Shown here: in pieces, positions 18,655-28,787 of the stretch
Layout: each line of letters begins with the position of its first letter
Position numbering within the stretch: the first letter of the stretch is position 1
From: Thioclava sp. ES.031
GTDB lineage: Bacteria > Pseudomonadota > Alphaproteobacteria > Rhodobacterales > Rhodobacteraceae
Length of the DNA stretch: 64,000 bases
Direction: 5' to 3'
Assembly (NCBI RefSeq): GCF_002563775.1
Contig: NZ_PDJO01000001.1
Coordinates: 940,001-1,004,000 of the forward strand
Notes under the pieces: model-generated
Seen by the model: only the letters and a program-made list of their open reading frames with translations
Databases searched by the model: none
Told to the model about the DNA's origin: nothing
Made by a program: the position numbers and the translations under genes

Positions 18655-21600
18655 ATGATCCGTTTCTTTATCCATCGCCCCGTCTTCGCGATCGTGCTTG
18701 CGCTGGTGACGATGCTCGCCGGTGGCTACGCGATCACCCGGCTGCCCGTTTCGCAATACCCGGAAGTCGCGCCGACCACGATCCGCATCTCGGCCAGCTA
18801 TTCCGGGGCGACCGCGCAGGCGGTCGAGAACTCGGTGACGACCCCGATCGAGGACTCGCTGACCGGGCTCGACGGGTTGCTCTACATGGAGAGTACCTCC
18901 AATCAGGGCTCGTCGCGGCTGACGCTGACCTTCGACGGTTCGGTCGATCCGATCGACGCCGAGAACGAGGTGCAGACCAAGATCCGCAAGGTCGAGAATT
19001 CGCTGCCCGATGCGGTGCAGACCTCCGGGGTGAGCGTGTCGCGCTCCTCCTCGGATATCCTGATGGTCGGCGCGCTGGTCTCGACCGATGGGAAATATTC
19101 GACCGTCGAGCTGGGCAACATTCTGGACACCGAAGTGAAAGGCGCGATCGAGCGCACCACGGGCGTGGGCGGGATCAACGTCTTTGGCTCGGGCTACGCG
19201 ATGCGGGTCTGGCTCGATCCTTATAAGCTCGAACAATATCAGCTGACGCCGACCGACGTGACCTCGGCGGTGCAGGCGCAGAACACGACCGTCTCGGTCG
19301 GCTCTCTCGGTGATCTGCCCACCACCGAGGGCCAGCAATTCACCGCGACCATCACCGCGCAGAGCCAGCTGACTTCGGTCGAGCAGTTCGAGAAGATCCT
19401 GCTGAAGACCGAGGCGGACGGCTCGGCGGTCTATCTGGGCGACGTGGCGCGGATCGAGATCGGGCAGGAGGATTACGGCAGCAACTCCAGGTTCAACGGG
19501 ATGAATGCGGCGGGGTTCGGCGTGAACCTCGCGAACGGCGCGAATGCGGTGGATACCGCGTCTTCGGTGCGCGCGACGCTGGACCGGATGTCGTCGTCGC
19601 TGCCCGAAGGCGTCAAGTTCCAGATCGCCTACGACACCTCGCCCTTCGTGCAGCTTTCCATCGAGAAGGTCTATCACACGCTGGCCGAGGCAATCGTGCT
19701 GGTGCTGCTGGTGATCCTCGTCTTCTTGCAGAAATGGCGCGCGACGCTGATCCCGATCGTCGCGGTTCCCGTGGTGCTGCTGGGCACATTCGCGGTGCTG
19801 CTGGTCGCGGGCTATTCGATCAACACGCTGACCATGTTCGCGATGGTGCTGGCGATCGGTCTGCTGGTCGATGACGCGATCGTCGTGGTGGAGAATGTCG
19901 AGCGTGTGATGGAGGAGGAGGGGCTCAGCCCCCTCAAAGCCACCGAGAAGAGCATGTCGCAGATCACCGGCGCGCTGATCGGGGTGGCGCTGGTGCTGTC
20001 GGCGGTGTTCCTGCCGATGGCCTTCTTCCCGGGCTCGACGGGGGTGATCTACCGACAGTTCTCGGTGACGATCATCACGGCGATGGTGCTGTCCGCCGTG
20101 GTTGCGCTGATCCTGACGCCTGCGCTGGCGGCAAAGCTGCTGCGGCCTTCGACGGGTCGCGCGATTGCGCCTGCGCGCGCCTTCAACACGGGCTTCGCGA
20201 AGATGCAGGGCGGCTACGCCAGCGCGGTGGCCCGTATCGTGCGTAAACCTTTCCTGATGGCGCTGGTTCTCGTGCTGGTCTTGGCGGGCGCGTGGGGCGT
20301 GATGACCCGGCTGCCCTCGTCCTTCCTGCCGCAGGAAGATCAGGGCGTGCTGATGGCGATGGTGAACCTGTCCGAGGGGTCGACCACGGCGCAGACCTCG
20401 GATGTGGTCGACCAGATCACGCAATACTTGCTGACGCAGGAGAAATCCGACGTAGCCTCGGTCTTCGCGACGCTCGGGTTTTCCTTTGGCGGCGGTGGGC
20501 AGAACACCGCGATGGTCTTCGCCAAGCTGAAGGATTTCGACGACCGCACCGGCGCGGATCAGACCGCTGCCGCCATCTCGGGCCGGGCCAATGCGCATTT
20601 CGCGGGGCTGCGCGCGGGGCAGGTCTTCTTCCTGCAACCGCCCGCGATCCGCGGTATCGGCAACTCCTCGGGTTTCCAGATGTATCTGGTGGATCAGGGG
20701 AATAATGGCACGACGGCGCTTAAGGAGGCGGGCGAGCAGCTCGTGGCCGAAGCGAAATCCGACAGCCGTCTGACCAATGTCCGCGTCAGCGGCGACGAGA
20801 ACAAGGCGGCACTGCAGCTCGATATCGACCAGCAGAAGGCCGAAAGCTTCGGACTGACGCTGAGCAATCTCAATTCGATGCTCTCGGTGATCTTCAGCGG
20901 CAGATCGGTGAACGACTTCGACCTCAACGGCAATCTGCGCCCGGTGATCGTGCAGGCGGACGCGCCCTACCGGATGCAGCCGGAGGATATCGACACTTGG
21001 TATGCGCGCAACGCGTCGGGCGAGATGGTGCCGTTCTCCTCCTTCGCGACGACGAAATGGGTCTCGGTCGCGCCGAAATTGTCGCGCTATGACGCGGCCA
21101 ATGCGATCGAGATCTCGGGTCAGGCCTCGGACAGCGCAAGCTCCGGCGCGGCGATGGACGCGATGGAGCAGCTGGTCTCCGATCTGCCCGGCGGCTACGC
21201 GGTCGCCTGGACGGGGCTGAGCTATCAGGAACGCCAGTCGGGCGATCAGGCGCCCTATCTCTATGCGCTCTCGGTGCTGGTGGTCTTCCTCTGCCTTGCC
21301 GCGCTGTACGAGAGTTGGTCGATCCCGCTCTCGGTGATGCTCGCCGTGCCGGTGGGCGTTCTGGGGGCGCTGGTCTCGGCCTGGGTCTTCGGGCAGTCGA
21401 ATGACGTCTACTTCAAGGTGGGCATCCTCACGACGATCGGTCTGGCGGCGAAGAACGCGATCCTGATCGTGGAATTCGCCAAGAACCTGGAGGCCGAGGG
21501 CAAGGAGCTGATCCCCGCGACCATCGAGGCGGCCCGGCTGCGCCTGCGCCCGATCCTGATGACCTCGCTCGCCTTCATGCTGGGCGTGGTGCCGCTGGCG

Positions 21601-21741
21601 ATCGCGACCGGGGCAGGGGCGTCGGCGCAGAACGCGATCGGCATCGGCGTGCTGGGCGGCATGGCGGCGGCGACCTTCATCGGCGTCTTCATGGTGCCCG
21701 CCTTCTACGTCCTGATCCGCAAGCTCACGCCGGGGCGCTGA
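18655..21741 (+). CDS. RND multidrug efflux pump, HAE1 family (AcrB/MexF-like)
   Basis: This 1028-residue proton-driven inner-membrane transporter has full family length, with 12 helices and two large periplasmic domains. It begins MIRFFIHRPVFAIVLAL, the conserved helix 1. The proton-relay residues are present: the Asp pair in LLVDDAIVVVENV (helix 4) and the Lys in AAKNAILIVEFAK (helix 10). I chose ATG at 18655, just past the adaptor stop. A longer frame would read back into the adaptor. Drug or solvent specificity cannot be told. The outer-membrane partner must be encoded elsewhere, and no local repressor gene is seen. Confidence 0.94.
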   Translation: MIRFFIHRPVFAIVLALVTMLAGGYAITRLPVSQYPEVAPTTIRISASYSGATAQAVENSVTTPIEDSLTGLDGLLYMESTSNQGSSRLTLTFDGSVDPIDAENEVQTKIRKVENSLPDAVQTSGVSVSRSSSDILMVGALVSTDGKYSTVELGNILDTEVKGAIERTTGVGGINVFGSGYAMRVWLDPYKLEQYQLTPTDVTSAVQAQNTTVSVGSLGDLPTTEGQQFTATITAQSQLTSVEQFEKILLKTEADGSAVYLGDVARIEIGQEDYGSNSRFNGMNAAGFGVNLANGANAVDTASSVRATLDRMSSSLPEGVKFQIAYDTSPFVQLSIEKVYHTLAEAIVLVLLVILVFLQKWRATLIPIVAVPVVLLGTFAVLLVAGYSINTLTMFAMVLAIGLLVDDAIVVVENVERVMEEEGLSPLKATEKSMSQITGALIGVALVLSAVFLPMAFFPGSTGVIYRQFSVTIITAMVLSAVVALILTPALAAKLLRPSTGRAIAPARAFNTGFAKMQGGYASAVARIVRKPFLMALVLVLVLAGAWGVMTRLPSSFLPQEDQGVLMAMVNLSEGSTTAQTSDVVDQITQYLLTQEKSDVASVFATLGFSFGGGGQNTAMVFAKLKDFDDRTGADQTAAAISGRANAHFAGLRAGQVFFLQPPAIRGIGNSSGFQMYLVDQGNNGTTALKEAGEQLVAEAKSDSRLTNVRVSGDENKAALQLDIDQQKAESFGLTLSNLNSMLSVIFSGRSVNDFDLNGNLRPVIVQADAPYRMQPEDIDTWYARNASGEMVPFSSFATTKWVSVAPKLSRYDAANAIEISGQASDSASSGAAMDAMEQLVSDLPGGYAVAWTGLSYQERQSGDQAPYLYALSVLVVFLCLAALYESWSIPLSVMLAVPVGVLGALVSAWVFGQSNDVYFKVGILTTIGLAAKNAILIVEFAKNLEAEGKELIPATIEAARLRLRPILMTSLAFMLGVVPLAIATGAGASAQNAIGIGVLGGMAAATFIGVFMVPAFYVLIRKLTPGR

Positions 21742-21913
21742 GGCCAAGACCTGCCCCCAAAGCCAAGGCGGCGGCGCTGCGCGCGGGGCCGCCTTGGCGA
21801 TCAATCACTTCCGCTTGAAACGGCGAAAGCGGGGAACAAAGCGCTGAAGGCGCAAGTTTCCCTGCCAAGGAACGCCGGTAAGCGCCGGAAAAAACCGATA
21901 AAGGAGTGAAGTT

Positions 21914-22099
21914 ATGCTGAGCATGATCGGGGGCCTCGTCGTCCTCATCCTCGATATCTGGGCCATCGTGTCGATCCTTGGCTCGGGCGAATCCACCGGC
22001 AAGAAAGTGCTGTGGATCCTGTTGATCGTCATCCTGCCGATTATCGGCTTCATCATCTGGCTGCTCGTCGGGCCGAAAGGCGCCAAGGCGACAGTCTGA
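21914..22099 (+). CDS. Small membrane protein with PLDc_N-like domain
   Basis: This 61-residue protein has two hydrophobic helices (about residues 4-24 and 31-53) and the ending IIWLLVGPKGAK. The pattern with a final GP-basic motif is the N-terminal membrane domain found before cardiolipin synthases and as a stand-alone short protein (PLDc_N family). AAGGAG stands 7 bases before the ATG. It lies 25 bases before the glutamate-synthase-like gene and reads the same way, so it is probably co-transcribed. Function unknown; a membrane-stress or anchoring role is a guess. Confidence 0.75.
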   Translation: MLSMIGGLVVLILDIWAIVSILGSGESTGKKVLWILLIVILPIIGFIIWLLVGPKGAKATV

Positions 22100-22124
22100 G
22101 TCACGCAGAGCCGGGAGCGACGAT

Positions 22125-23780
22125 ATGAACAGCATCATCCGCAACATCGTCCCCCTCGGCTCGCTCTTGATGTCTGTGCTGGCGCTCGCGCTGGCCGTCT
22201 GGATCAGCCCTTGGTGGCTGATCCTTTTGCTTGTGACGGTGCCGCTTCTGGCGCTTGGCCTCTACGACTATTTCCAGAAGGATTGGACGATCACGCGCAA
22301 CTATCCGGGAGCGGCGCGCATCCGCTGGCTCGCCTATGATCTGCGGCCCTTCCTGCGGGCCTATATCGTCGAGGGCGATCTGGAGGGCAAACCCTACCCC
22401 TACGAGGCACGCAACCTCGTCCATGCCCGCGCGCGCGGCGAGACCGACACCCACCCTTTCGGCACCGAGCGCGACGTGGCGGGCGCCGAATACCAATGGG
22501 TGAACCACTCGATCGCACCCGCCGAACATCCCGACAAAAGCCCCCGCATCACGGTCGGCAACGACCAATGCGCGAAGCCCTATTCGGCCTCGGTGCTCAA
22601 TATCTCGGCCATGTCCTTTGGTGCGCTGTCGGCCAATGCGGTCGAGGCGCTGAACCTTGGGGCGAAGCTTGGCGGGTTCTACCACGACACGGGCGAAGGA
22701 GGCTTCTCGCCCTATCACCAGAGCCACGGTGGCGACATCGTCTGGGAACTGGGCTCGGGCTATTTCGGGGCGCGCGACGATGCGGGGAATTTCGACCCGG
22801 AGCTGTTTGCCGAGCAGGCCAGCCGCGATCAGGTCAAGATGACCGAGATCAAGCTGAGCCAAGGCGCGAAACCCGGCCATGGCGGGTTGCTGCCTGCCGC
22901 GAAAGTCACCGAGGAGATTGCCGAGACCCGCAAGGTGCCCGCGCATCAGGACTGCCTGTCTCCGCGCGGCCACAAGGCGTTTTCGACGCCCGCGCAGATG
23001 ATGGAATTCGCAGCAAGGATGCGTGAGCTGTCGGGTGGCAAACCGGTGGGCATCAAGCTGTGCATCGGCCAGCCGCATGAGGCCTTCGCGGTCGTGAAAG
23101 CGATGCAGAAGACCGGCATCTATCCCGATTTCGTCGTGGTGGACGGGGCCGAGGGCGGTACCGGGGCGGCGCCGCTGGAGCTGTCGGATCATGTGGGCAT
23201 GCCGCTGATCGACGGGCTGGTGCTGATGCGCAACGCGCTGGTCGGCGCGGGCGTGAAGGACAAGGTGCGGCTGGCGGCGTCCGGCAAGGTCTATTCCGGC
23301 TATGGGCTGGCACAGAACCTCGCGATCGGGGCGGATTGGTGCAATGCCGCGCGGGCCTTCATGTTCTCGATCGGCTGCATTCAGGCGCAGCGGTGCCACT
23401 TGGGGACCTGCCCGACCGGGGTGACGACGCAGGACAAGAGCCGTCAGCGTGGCCTCGTGCCCGAGGTGCAGGGCCCCCGCGCGGCGCGCTTTCATGCCAA
23501 GACGCTGGAGGCGCTTGCCGACATCGTCGCCGCCGCCGGGCTGGAGCATCCGAGCGCGCTGCAGCCGCATCATATCGTGCACCGCACTGCCGTGCGCGAG
23601 GCCCGCACCATCGACAAGATCTATCCCTTCCTGCCCGCCAATATCCTCAACGACGATCCGGGCAGTACCGATTACGCGGACTGGTGGGAAGCGGCCGATG
23701 CCGACAGCTTCAAGCCGCGCATCGACCTCGATGCCAAGCGCACCAGCCTGCATCACAAAGCCGATTTGAAAGAGGCCTGA
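22125..23780 (+). CDS. Membrane-anchored FMN/Fe-S glutamate-synthase-like oxidoreductase
   Basis: This 551-residue protein has two N-terminal transmembrane helices (about residues 11-27 and 29-45) followed by the FMN-binding barrel of glutamate synthase (GltS/GltB C-terminal half). Motifs include ISAMSFGALSANAV, GEGGFSPYHQ, GHGGLLPAAKV and VVDGAEGGTGAAPLE. The cluster ligands of the [3Fe-4S] site are all present in CIQAQRCHLGTCPTG. It lacks the glutaminase domain and the central domain, so it is not a normal glutamate synthase; the group is usually annotated as FMN-binding glutamate synthase family. The true reaction is unknown. The start has GGGAG upstream. poxB starts one base past its stop, so the two are tightly coupled. 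Confidence 0.88.
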   Translation: MNSIIRNIVPLGSLLMSVLALALAVWISPWWLILLLVTVPLLALGLYDYFQKDWTITRNYPGAARIRWLAYDLRPFLRAYIVEGDLEGKPYPYEARNLVHARARGETDTHPFGTERDVAGAEYQWVNHSIAPAEHPDKSPRITVGNDQCAKPYSASVLNISAMSFGALSANAVEALNLGAKLGGFYHDTGEGGFSPYHQSHGGDIVWELGSGYFGARDDAGNFDPELFAEQASRDQVKMTEIKLSQGAKPGHGGLLPAAKVTEEIAETRKVPAHQDCLSPRGHKAFSTPAQMMEFAARMRELSGGKPVGIKLCIGQPHEAFAVVKAMQKTGIYPDFVVVDGAEGGTGAAPLELSDHVGMPLIDGLVLMRNALVGAGVKDKVRLAASGKVYSGYGLAQNLAIGADWCNAARAFMFSIGCIQAQRCHLGTCPTGVTTQDKSRQRGLVPEVQGPRAARFHAKTLEALADIVAAAGLEHPSALQPHHIVHRTAVREARTIDKIYPFLPANILNDDPGSTDYADWWEAADADSFKPRIDLDAKRTSLHHKADLKEA

Positions 23781-23781
23781 C

Positions 23782-25497
23782 ATGAGCAAGAGCGTATCTG
23801 ACATCATCGCCGAAACCCTCGTTTCGGCGGGGGCGCAGCGCGTCTACGGGATCGTGGGCGACACGATCAATCATTTCACCGATGCGGTGCGCCGCTCGGA
23901 CCTGAGCTGGGTCCATGTGCGCCACGAAGAGGTCGGCGCGCTCGCGGCGGGTGGCGAGAGCTACATGACCGGGGAGCTGTCGGTCTGCGCGGGGACCACC
24001 GGGCCGGGCAGCCTGCATTTCGTGAACGGCATTTTCGAGAGCCACCGCAACGGCGCGCCCGTGGTGCTGATCGCCTCCAATATCGAGCGCGCGGAGGAGG
24101 GCTTGGGCTTCCCGCAGGAGGTCGATCAGAAGAAGATCTACGAACAGGCTTCGGTGTTCTGCGAACGGATCAGCCATCCCGATCAGGCGCGCCGGATCAC
24201 CGCGCAGGCGGCGCAGGCGGCGCTGACCAAGGGCGGCGTCGCGGTGGTCATCGTCAATGGCGATATGTTCCGCGAGACGTCGACGGACGATCTGCAATGG
24301 GCGGTGCATCGCCCTCAGCCGGTGATGCGCCCCTCCGATGCCGATCTCGACGCGTTGGCCGGCATGATCGCCGAGGCCGAACGGATCACGATCTACGCGG
24401 GTATCGGCGCGCGCGGGGCAGCGGGCCAAATCCGGGCGCTGTCGGAGCGGCTCGCGGCCCCGGTCGCGCATACGACGCGGGCGAAGGAATTCATCGAGCC
24501 GGACATGCCCAACAATGTCGGTATGACCGGGATTCTGGGCAATCGCGCGGGCATGGAGGCGATGGGCGACTGCGATCTGCTGCTCTGTCTGGGCAGCGAT
24601 TTCGCCTATACGCAGTTCTATCCCGGCAAGGCCAAGATCGTGCAGCTCGACATCGATCCCACCCGGCTGGGCCGCCGCGCGCCGATCCATCTGGGACTTG
24701 CGGGCGATGTCGGCGATACGATCGACGCGCTGCTGCCGCGCCTTGCCCCGCGCGAGACCGGCAGACATCTCGACCGGGCGCTGAAAGCCTATGCCGATGA
24801 TCTCAAGGGGTATCTGGAAAGCGCGGAAGAACCCGACCCGAGCCTGATCCACCCGCAGCACCTGACCGAGCTGCTCGACCGGTTCGCGGCGAAGGATGCG
24901 ATCTTCACCGCAGATGGCGGCTCGCCGATGGTCTGGCTGCTGCGTCACCTCAGTGCCAATGGCGAGCGGCGTTTCCTGACCTCGCTGCTGCACGGCACGA
25001 TGGCCAATGCCTATCCGCAGGCGCTTGGCATTCAGGAGGCCTACCCCGAGCGTCAGGTGATCGCGATGTGCGGCGATGGCGGGATGACCATGCTGATGGG
25101 CGATCTGCTGACGCTGGTGCAGGAGAAGCTGCCGGTGAAGCTCGTGGTCTATAACAACGCCTCGCTGGGCTTTGTGGAGATGGAACAGCGGGTCGAGGGG
25201 ATGCTCGACGCCTTCACCGAGCTGCACAATCCCGATTTCGGCGCGATGGCGCGGGCGATCGGGATGGAAGGGATGCGGGTCGAGAGCGCGAGCGACCTCG
25301 AAGGCGCGGTGCGCGACTGGCTCGCCGCTCCGGGGCCTGCGCTGCTCGATGTGAAGGTGAACCGGATGGAGCTGGTGATGCCGCCGAAGATCAAACCGGC
25401 ACAGATGGGCTCGACCGCGCTCTTCGGCGTGAAGGCGGTGCTCAACGGGCGTGCCGATGAGGTGGTTTCGCTGATGCGCGACAATTTTCTGCGCTGA
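23782..25497 (+). CDS. poxB: Pyruvate:quinone oxidoreductase (PoxB-like, ThDP-dependent)
   Basis: This 571-residue thiamine-diphosphate enzyme is close in length to E. coli PoxB (572), which converts pyruvate to acetate and CO2 and reduces membrane quinone through FAD. The catalytic Glu is in VRHEEVGALAAGGES (Glu50). The ThDP/Mg motif is GDGGMTMLMGDL with the closing YNN. The order N-Pyr, FAD and C-PP domains fits. Related ThDP enzymes (acetolactate synthase, oxalyl-CoA decarboxylase) are less likely because the C-terminus has a PoxB-like lipid-binding tail and no ALS hallmarks, but the substrate is inferred. It is last in the cluster and followed by a long GC hairpin. Confidence 0.85.
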   Translation: MSKSVSDIIAETLVSAGAQRVYGIVGDTINHFTDAVRRSDLSWVHVRHEEVGALAAGGESYMTGELSVCAGTTGPGSLHFVNGIFESHRNGAPVVLIASNIERAEEGLGFPQEVDQKKIYEQASVFCERISHPDQARRITAQAAQAALTKGGVAVVIVNGDMFRETSTDDLQWAVHRPQPVMRPSDADLDALAGMIAEAERITIYAGIGARGAAGQIRALSERLAAPVAHTTRAKEFIEPDMPNNVGMTGILGNRAGMEAMGDCDLLLCLGSDFAYTQFYPGKAKIVQLDIDPTRLGRRAPIHLGLAGDVGDTIDALLPRLAPRETGRHLDRALKAYADDLKGYLESAEEPDPSLIHPQHLTELLDRFAAKDAIFTADGGSPMVWLLRHLSANGERRFLTSLLHGTMANAYPQALGIQEAYPERQVIAMCGDGGMTMLMGDLLTLVQEKLPVKLVVYNNASLGFVEMEQRVEGMLDAFTELHNPDFGAMARAIGMEGMRVESASDLEGAVRDWLAAPGPALLDVKVNRMELVMPPKIKPAQMGSTALFGVKAVLNGRADEVVSLMRDNFLR

Positions 25498-25839
25498 CCG
25501 GGGCCGGGGCTAAACGCAGCCGCCGCAAGGGGTTCGCGGCGGCTGCTGCCCGACGGAGACGAGTGTGGGGAATCTCCGTCAGGGTCTCGTGCTGTCCCCC
25601 GAGGGACAAAACGGACGAAATCCCCGGCCCGAGCGCGCTGCACGCATTGTCTCGGCACGAAGGCGTCCAAATGTCTATGCTGCGCGAAGGCTGACCCGCC
25701 AAGGGGAGGCTGATCGACGGCAACAAGGGGCATTTGCACAGGATGGAACCCGTCACGCAACCGTAATCCTGTCGCACGGAGCGGATATTCGCCTGTGGTG
25801 CCGAAGGAACGGGCAAAGGACAGGGAACAGGAGGGGGAC
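25498..25839 (+). other. 342-base gap between poxB and the fructosamine kinase
   Basis: Apart from the poxB hairpin at 25516-25546, it holds a short inverted repeat GTCCC/GGGAC near 25600 and a 7-base inverted repeat ACAGGAT/ATCCTGT around 25738-25775. I see no gene in it. Confidence 0.4.
25516..25546 (+). terminator. Hairpin after poxB
   Basis: GCAGCCGCCGC (25516-25526) pairs perfectly with GCGGCGGCTGC (25536-25546) over 11 bp with a 9-nt loop, starting 19 bases past the stop. There is no T tract, so it may act in mRNA protection rather than intrinsic termination. Confidence 0.5.
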
Positions 25840-26670
25840 ATGGACGAAACGGCGCGGATATTGGCAGAGGCCGCGCGCCTGCTGGAAATCACGCCGCGAC
25901 GGGCCGAGCCGCTGGCGGGCGGCGACCTGAGCCCGGTGCTGGCGCTGGACCTGCCGACCGGAGAGCGGGTGATCGTGAAGGGCGGTCCGCACCCCGATAT
26001 CGAGGCGAGGATGCTGCTGGCGCTGGCTGAGGCGGGGGCGCGCGTGCCGAAGGTGATTGCGGCGTCTCCGATCTGCCTCGTGATGGAAGCCCTGCCGCAG
26101 AGCGGTGGGCTGCGGGGCGCGGGGTGGCTGGAACTGGGCGAGGCGCTCTTGCGCCAACACCGTGCGCCGGGGGCACCGGAAGAGGCGCCCTACGGCTGGC
26201 CCGACGATTACGCCTTCGGCCCGGTGCCGATCCCGAACGCAGCGCGCCCGACATGGCCCGAGTTCTGGGCCGAGGCACGGCTGCGCCCGTCGCTGCCCGA
26301 ACTGCCCGTGCCACTCGCGCGCCGTGTCGAAACGCTCGCCGCGCAGATCGACGAGCATCTGCCGCCGCGCCCGTTCCCGTCTTTGCTGCATGGCGATCTC
26401 TGGGCGGGGAATGTGCTGGCCGATCGGGGGCATCTGAGCGGGCTGATCGACCCGGCCTGCTATTACGGCGACGGCGAGGTCGATCTCGCAATGCTCCATC
26501 TCTTCGGCGCGCCCGGGCCGGAATTCGCCGCTGGCTACGGCACGCTTGAACCCGGCTGGCAGGCGCGCCGGACGATCTATCAGCTCTGGCCCGCGCTGGT
26601 GCATCTGCGCCTGTTCGGTTCGGGCTATCACGGGATGGTGGCGGGGCTCTTGGACCGGAGCGGCGTTTGA
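25840..26670 (+). CDS. Fructosamine kinase family protein
   Basis: This 276-residue kinase is of the fructosamine/ketosamine-3-kinase family, which phosphorylates sugar adducts on amines so that glycation can be undone. The fold is related to aminoglycoside phosphotransferases. The nucleotide-binding Lys is in RVIVKGG, and the catalytic loop is LLHGDLWAGNVL with the metal Asp in LIDPACYYGDGEVD. Length matches bacterial members (about 290). I chose ATG at 25840, where GGAGGGGG lies just upstream. It is alone, convergent with ilvD, and shares a bidirectional terminator with it. Confidence 0.88.
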   Translation: MDETARILAEAARLLEITPRRAEPLAGGDLSPVLALDLPTGERVIVKGGPHPDIEARMLLALAEAGARVPKVIAASPICLVMEALPQSGGLRGAGWLELGEALLRQHRAPGAPEEAPYGWPDDYAFGPVPIPNAARPTWPEFWAEARLRPSLPELPVPLARRVETLAAQIDEHLPPRPFPSLLHGDLWAGNVLADRGHLSGLIDPACYYGDGEVDLAMLHLFGAPGPEFAAGYGTLEPGWQARRTIYQLWPALVHLRLFGSGYHGMVAGLLDRSGV

Positions 26671-26676
26671 GAACGA

Positions 26677-26704
26677 AAACGGCCGCCCCGAGAGGCGGCC
26701 GTTT
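26677..26704. terminator. Bidirectional terminator between the fructosamine kinase and ilvD
   Basis: AAACGGCCGCC (26677-26687) pairs with GGCGGCCGTTT (26694-26704), 11 perfect base pairs with a 6-nt loop. Because the stem ends in AAA/TTT it works in both directions between the two convergent genes. Confidence 0.8.
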
Positions 26705-26724
26705 CAAGTCATGATGTCAGCCGA

Positions 26725-28560
26725 TCACTCGGGCAGGATGCGCACGCCGCCCTTCGCCGCCGAGCTGGCCAGCAGCGCATAGGCCTTGAGCGCGGTGGAG
26801 ACGGCGCGCTTGCGCGGCTCTGCCGGTTTCCACGGCAACGGCCCCATCGCCTCGCGCCGCGCGGCCAGAACATTGTCGGCCACGGCGAGGTTGATCGTGC
26901 GGTTCGGGATGTCGATCTCGATGATGTCGCCGGTCTCGACGAGGCCGATCGTACCGCCTTCTTCCGCTTCCGGGCTGACATGGCCGATCGAGAGCCCCGA
27001 AGTGCCGCCCGAGAACCGCCCGTCGGTCAGCAGCGCGCATTTCGCACCGAGGCCCTTCGATTTGAGGTAGGAGGTCGGGTAGAGCATTTCCTGCATCCCC
27101 GGACCGCCGCGCGGGCCCTCGTAGCGGATGATGACCACTTCGCCCTCGACGACCTTGCCGGTCAGGATGCCCGACACCGCGTCGTCCTGGCTCTCGAACA
27201 CTTTCGCGGGGCCCGAGAATTTCAGGATCGAGTCATCGACACCTGCGGTTTTCACGATGCAGCCCTGCTCGGCGATATTGCCGTAGAGCACCGCCAGACC
27301 GCCATCCTGCGAGAAGGCATGTTCCGCGGTGCGGATCACGCCGTTTTCGCGGTCGCGGTCGAGCTCCTTGTAGCGGTTCTCGGTCGAGAAGGCCTGGGTC
27401 GTACGCACGCCGCCCGGGGCGGCGCGGTAGAACTGGTCGGTCGCGTCGTCATTGGCGACCATCACGTCCCATTTCGACAGCGCCTCGGCCATCGTTTCGG
27501 AATGCACGGTGCGCACATCTTGATGGATCAGCCCGGCGCGGTTCATCTCGCCAAGGATGCCCATGATGCCGCCCGCGCGGTGCACGTCTTCCATGTGGAC
27601 GTCCTGCTTCGCCGGCGCGACTTTGCAGAACACGGGAACCTTGCGCGACAGGCGGTCGATGTCTTCCATCGTGAAGTCGACCTTGCCCTCATGCGCGATC
27701 GCCAGCAGGTGCAGCACCGTGTTGGTGGACCCGCCCATCGCGATATCGAGGCTCATCGCGTTCTCGAAGGCTTCAAACGTCGCGATTTCGCGCGGCAGCA
27801 GGCCCTTGTCTTCCAGCTCGTAATGGCGGCGCGTGATCTCGACGATCTTGCGGCCTGCTTCGAGGAACAGCTCTTTGCGGTCGGCATGCGTCGCCAGCAT
27901 CGAGCCATTGCCCGGCAGCGCCAGACCCAGCGCCTCGGCCAGACAGTTCATCGAGTTCGCGGTGAACATGCCCGAGCACGACCCGCAGGTCGGGCACGCG
28001 GCCTTCTCGATCGCCAGCACGTCCTCGTCGGAATATTTGTCGTCGGCCGCAGCCACCATCGCATCGACCAGATCGAGGTCGTGACCGATGATCTCCGCGC
28101 CTTCCTTGCCGGCCTCCATCGGGCCACCCGAGACGAAGATCACCGGGATGTTCAGGCGCATCGCGGCCATCATCATGCCGGGGGTAATCTTGTCGCAGTT
28201 CGAGATACAGACCATCGCATCGGCGCAATGCGCGTTGACCATGTATTCCACGGAGTCCGCGATCACTTCGCGCGAGGGCAGCGAATAGAGCATCCCGTCA
28301 TGGCCCATCGCGATCCCGTCATCGACGGCGATGGTGTTGAATTCCTTCGCGACACCGCCCGCGCTCTCGATCTCGCGCGCGACCATCTGGCCAAGATCCT
28401 TGAGGTGGACGTGACCGGGCACGAACTGCGTGAAGGAGTTCACGACCGCGATGATCGGCTTGCCGAAGTCGTCATCGGTCATGCCGGTGGCGCGCCACAG
28501 ACCGCGCGCACCCGCCATGTTGCGGCCATGGGTGGATCTACGGGAACGATAAAAGGCCAT
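26725..28560 (-). CDS. ilvD: Dihydroxy-acid dehydratase
   Basis: This 611-residue enzyme of the isoleucine/valine pathway dehydrates 2,3-dihydroxy acids to 2-keto acids (E. coli IlvD has 616 residues). The Fe-S ligands lie in [18 protein letters not shown] and in [19 protein letters not shown], both nearly invariant in the family. The N-terminus [20 protein letters not shown] is also typical, and I therefore chose ATG at 28560; the longer frame upstream is not family-like. It stands alone, facing the fructosamine kinase. I see no leader peptide or attenuator upstream. Confidence 0.97.
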   Translation of the reverse strand: MAFYRSRRSTHGRNMAGARGLWRATGMTDDDFGKPIIAVVNSFTQFVPGHVHLKDLGQMVAREIESAGGVAKEFNTIAVDDGIAMGHDGMLYSLPSREVIADSVEYMVNAHCADAMVCISNCDKITPGMMMAAMRLNIPVIFVSGGPMEAGKEGAEIIGHDLDLVDAMVAAADDKYSDEDVLAIEKAACPTCGSCSGMFTANSMNCLAEALGLALPGNGSMLATHADRKELFLEAGRKIVEITRRHYELEDKGLLPREIATFEAFENAMSLDIAMGGSTNTVLHLLAIAHEGKVDFTMEDIDRLSRKVPVFCKVAPAKQDVHMEDVHRAGGIMGILGEMNRAGLIHQDVRTVHSETMAEALSKWDVMVANDDATDQFYRAAPGGVRTTQAFSTENRYKELDRDRENGVIRTAEHAFSQDGGLAVLYGNIAEQGCIVKTAGVDDSILKFSGPAKVFESQDDAVSGILTGKVVEGEVVIIRYEGPRGGPGMQEMLYPTSYLKSKGLGAKCALLTDGRFSGGTSGLSIGHVSPEAEEGGTIGLVETGDIIEIDIPNRTINLAVADNVLAARREAMGPLPWKPAEPRKRAVSTALKAYALLASSAAKGGVRILPE

Positions 28561-28787
28561 AAGTTTTCCGTTTCTGTCGCGCCCGATGGGACTCGGGCAA
28601 TTTCCTGTCGCGGGCCTGAATATAACATGGATCGCCCGATGAACAGTGGCGAGATCGCGCGGGTAGGCTGTGCAATGGTGCGAGATGTTGGGGGAGGGGC
28701 GGTAGGCGCGCGCTTGCGTCCGAGCCGCCCGCGCCAAGAGGTGCCGGAAAGCTTGCGCATCCGCTCCTCACGCCTACCTTTCACGCG

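Noticed and set aside
18583..21804. A very long open frame (about 1070 codons) on the strand opposite the RND pump
   Set aside because: High-G+C coding DNA leaves its antisense frames open. The product has no family features, is very rich in Arg/His/Asp, and the plus strand carries an unmistakable RND pump.
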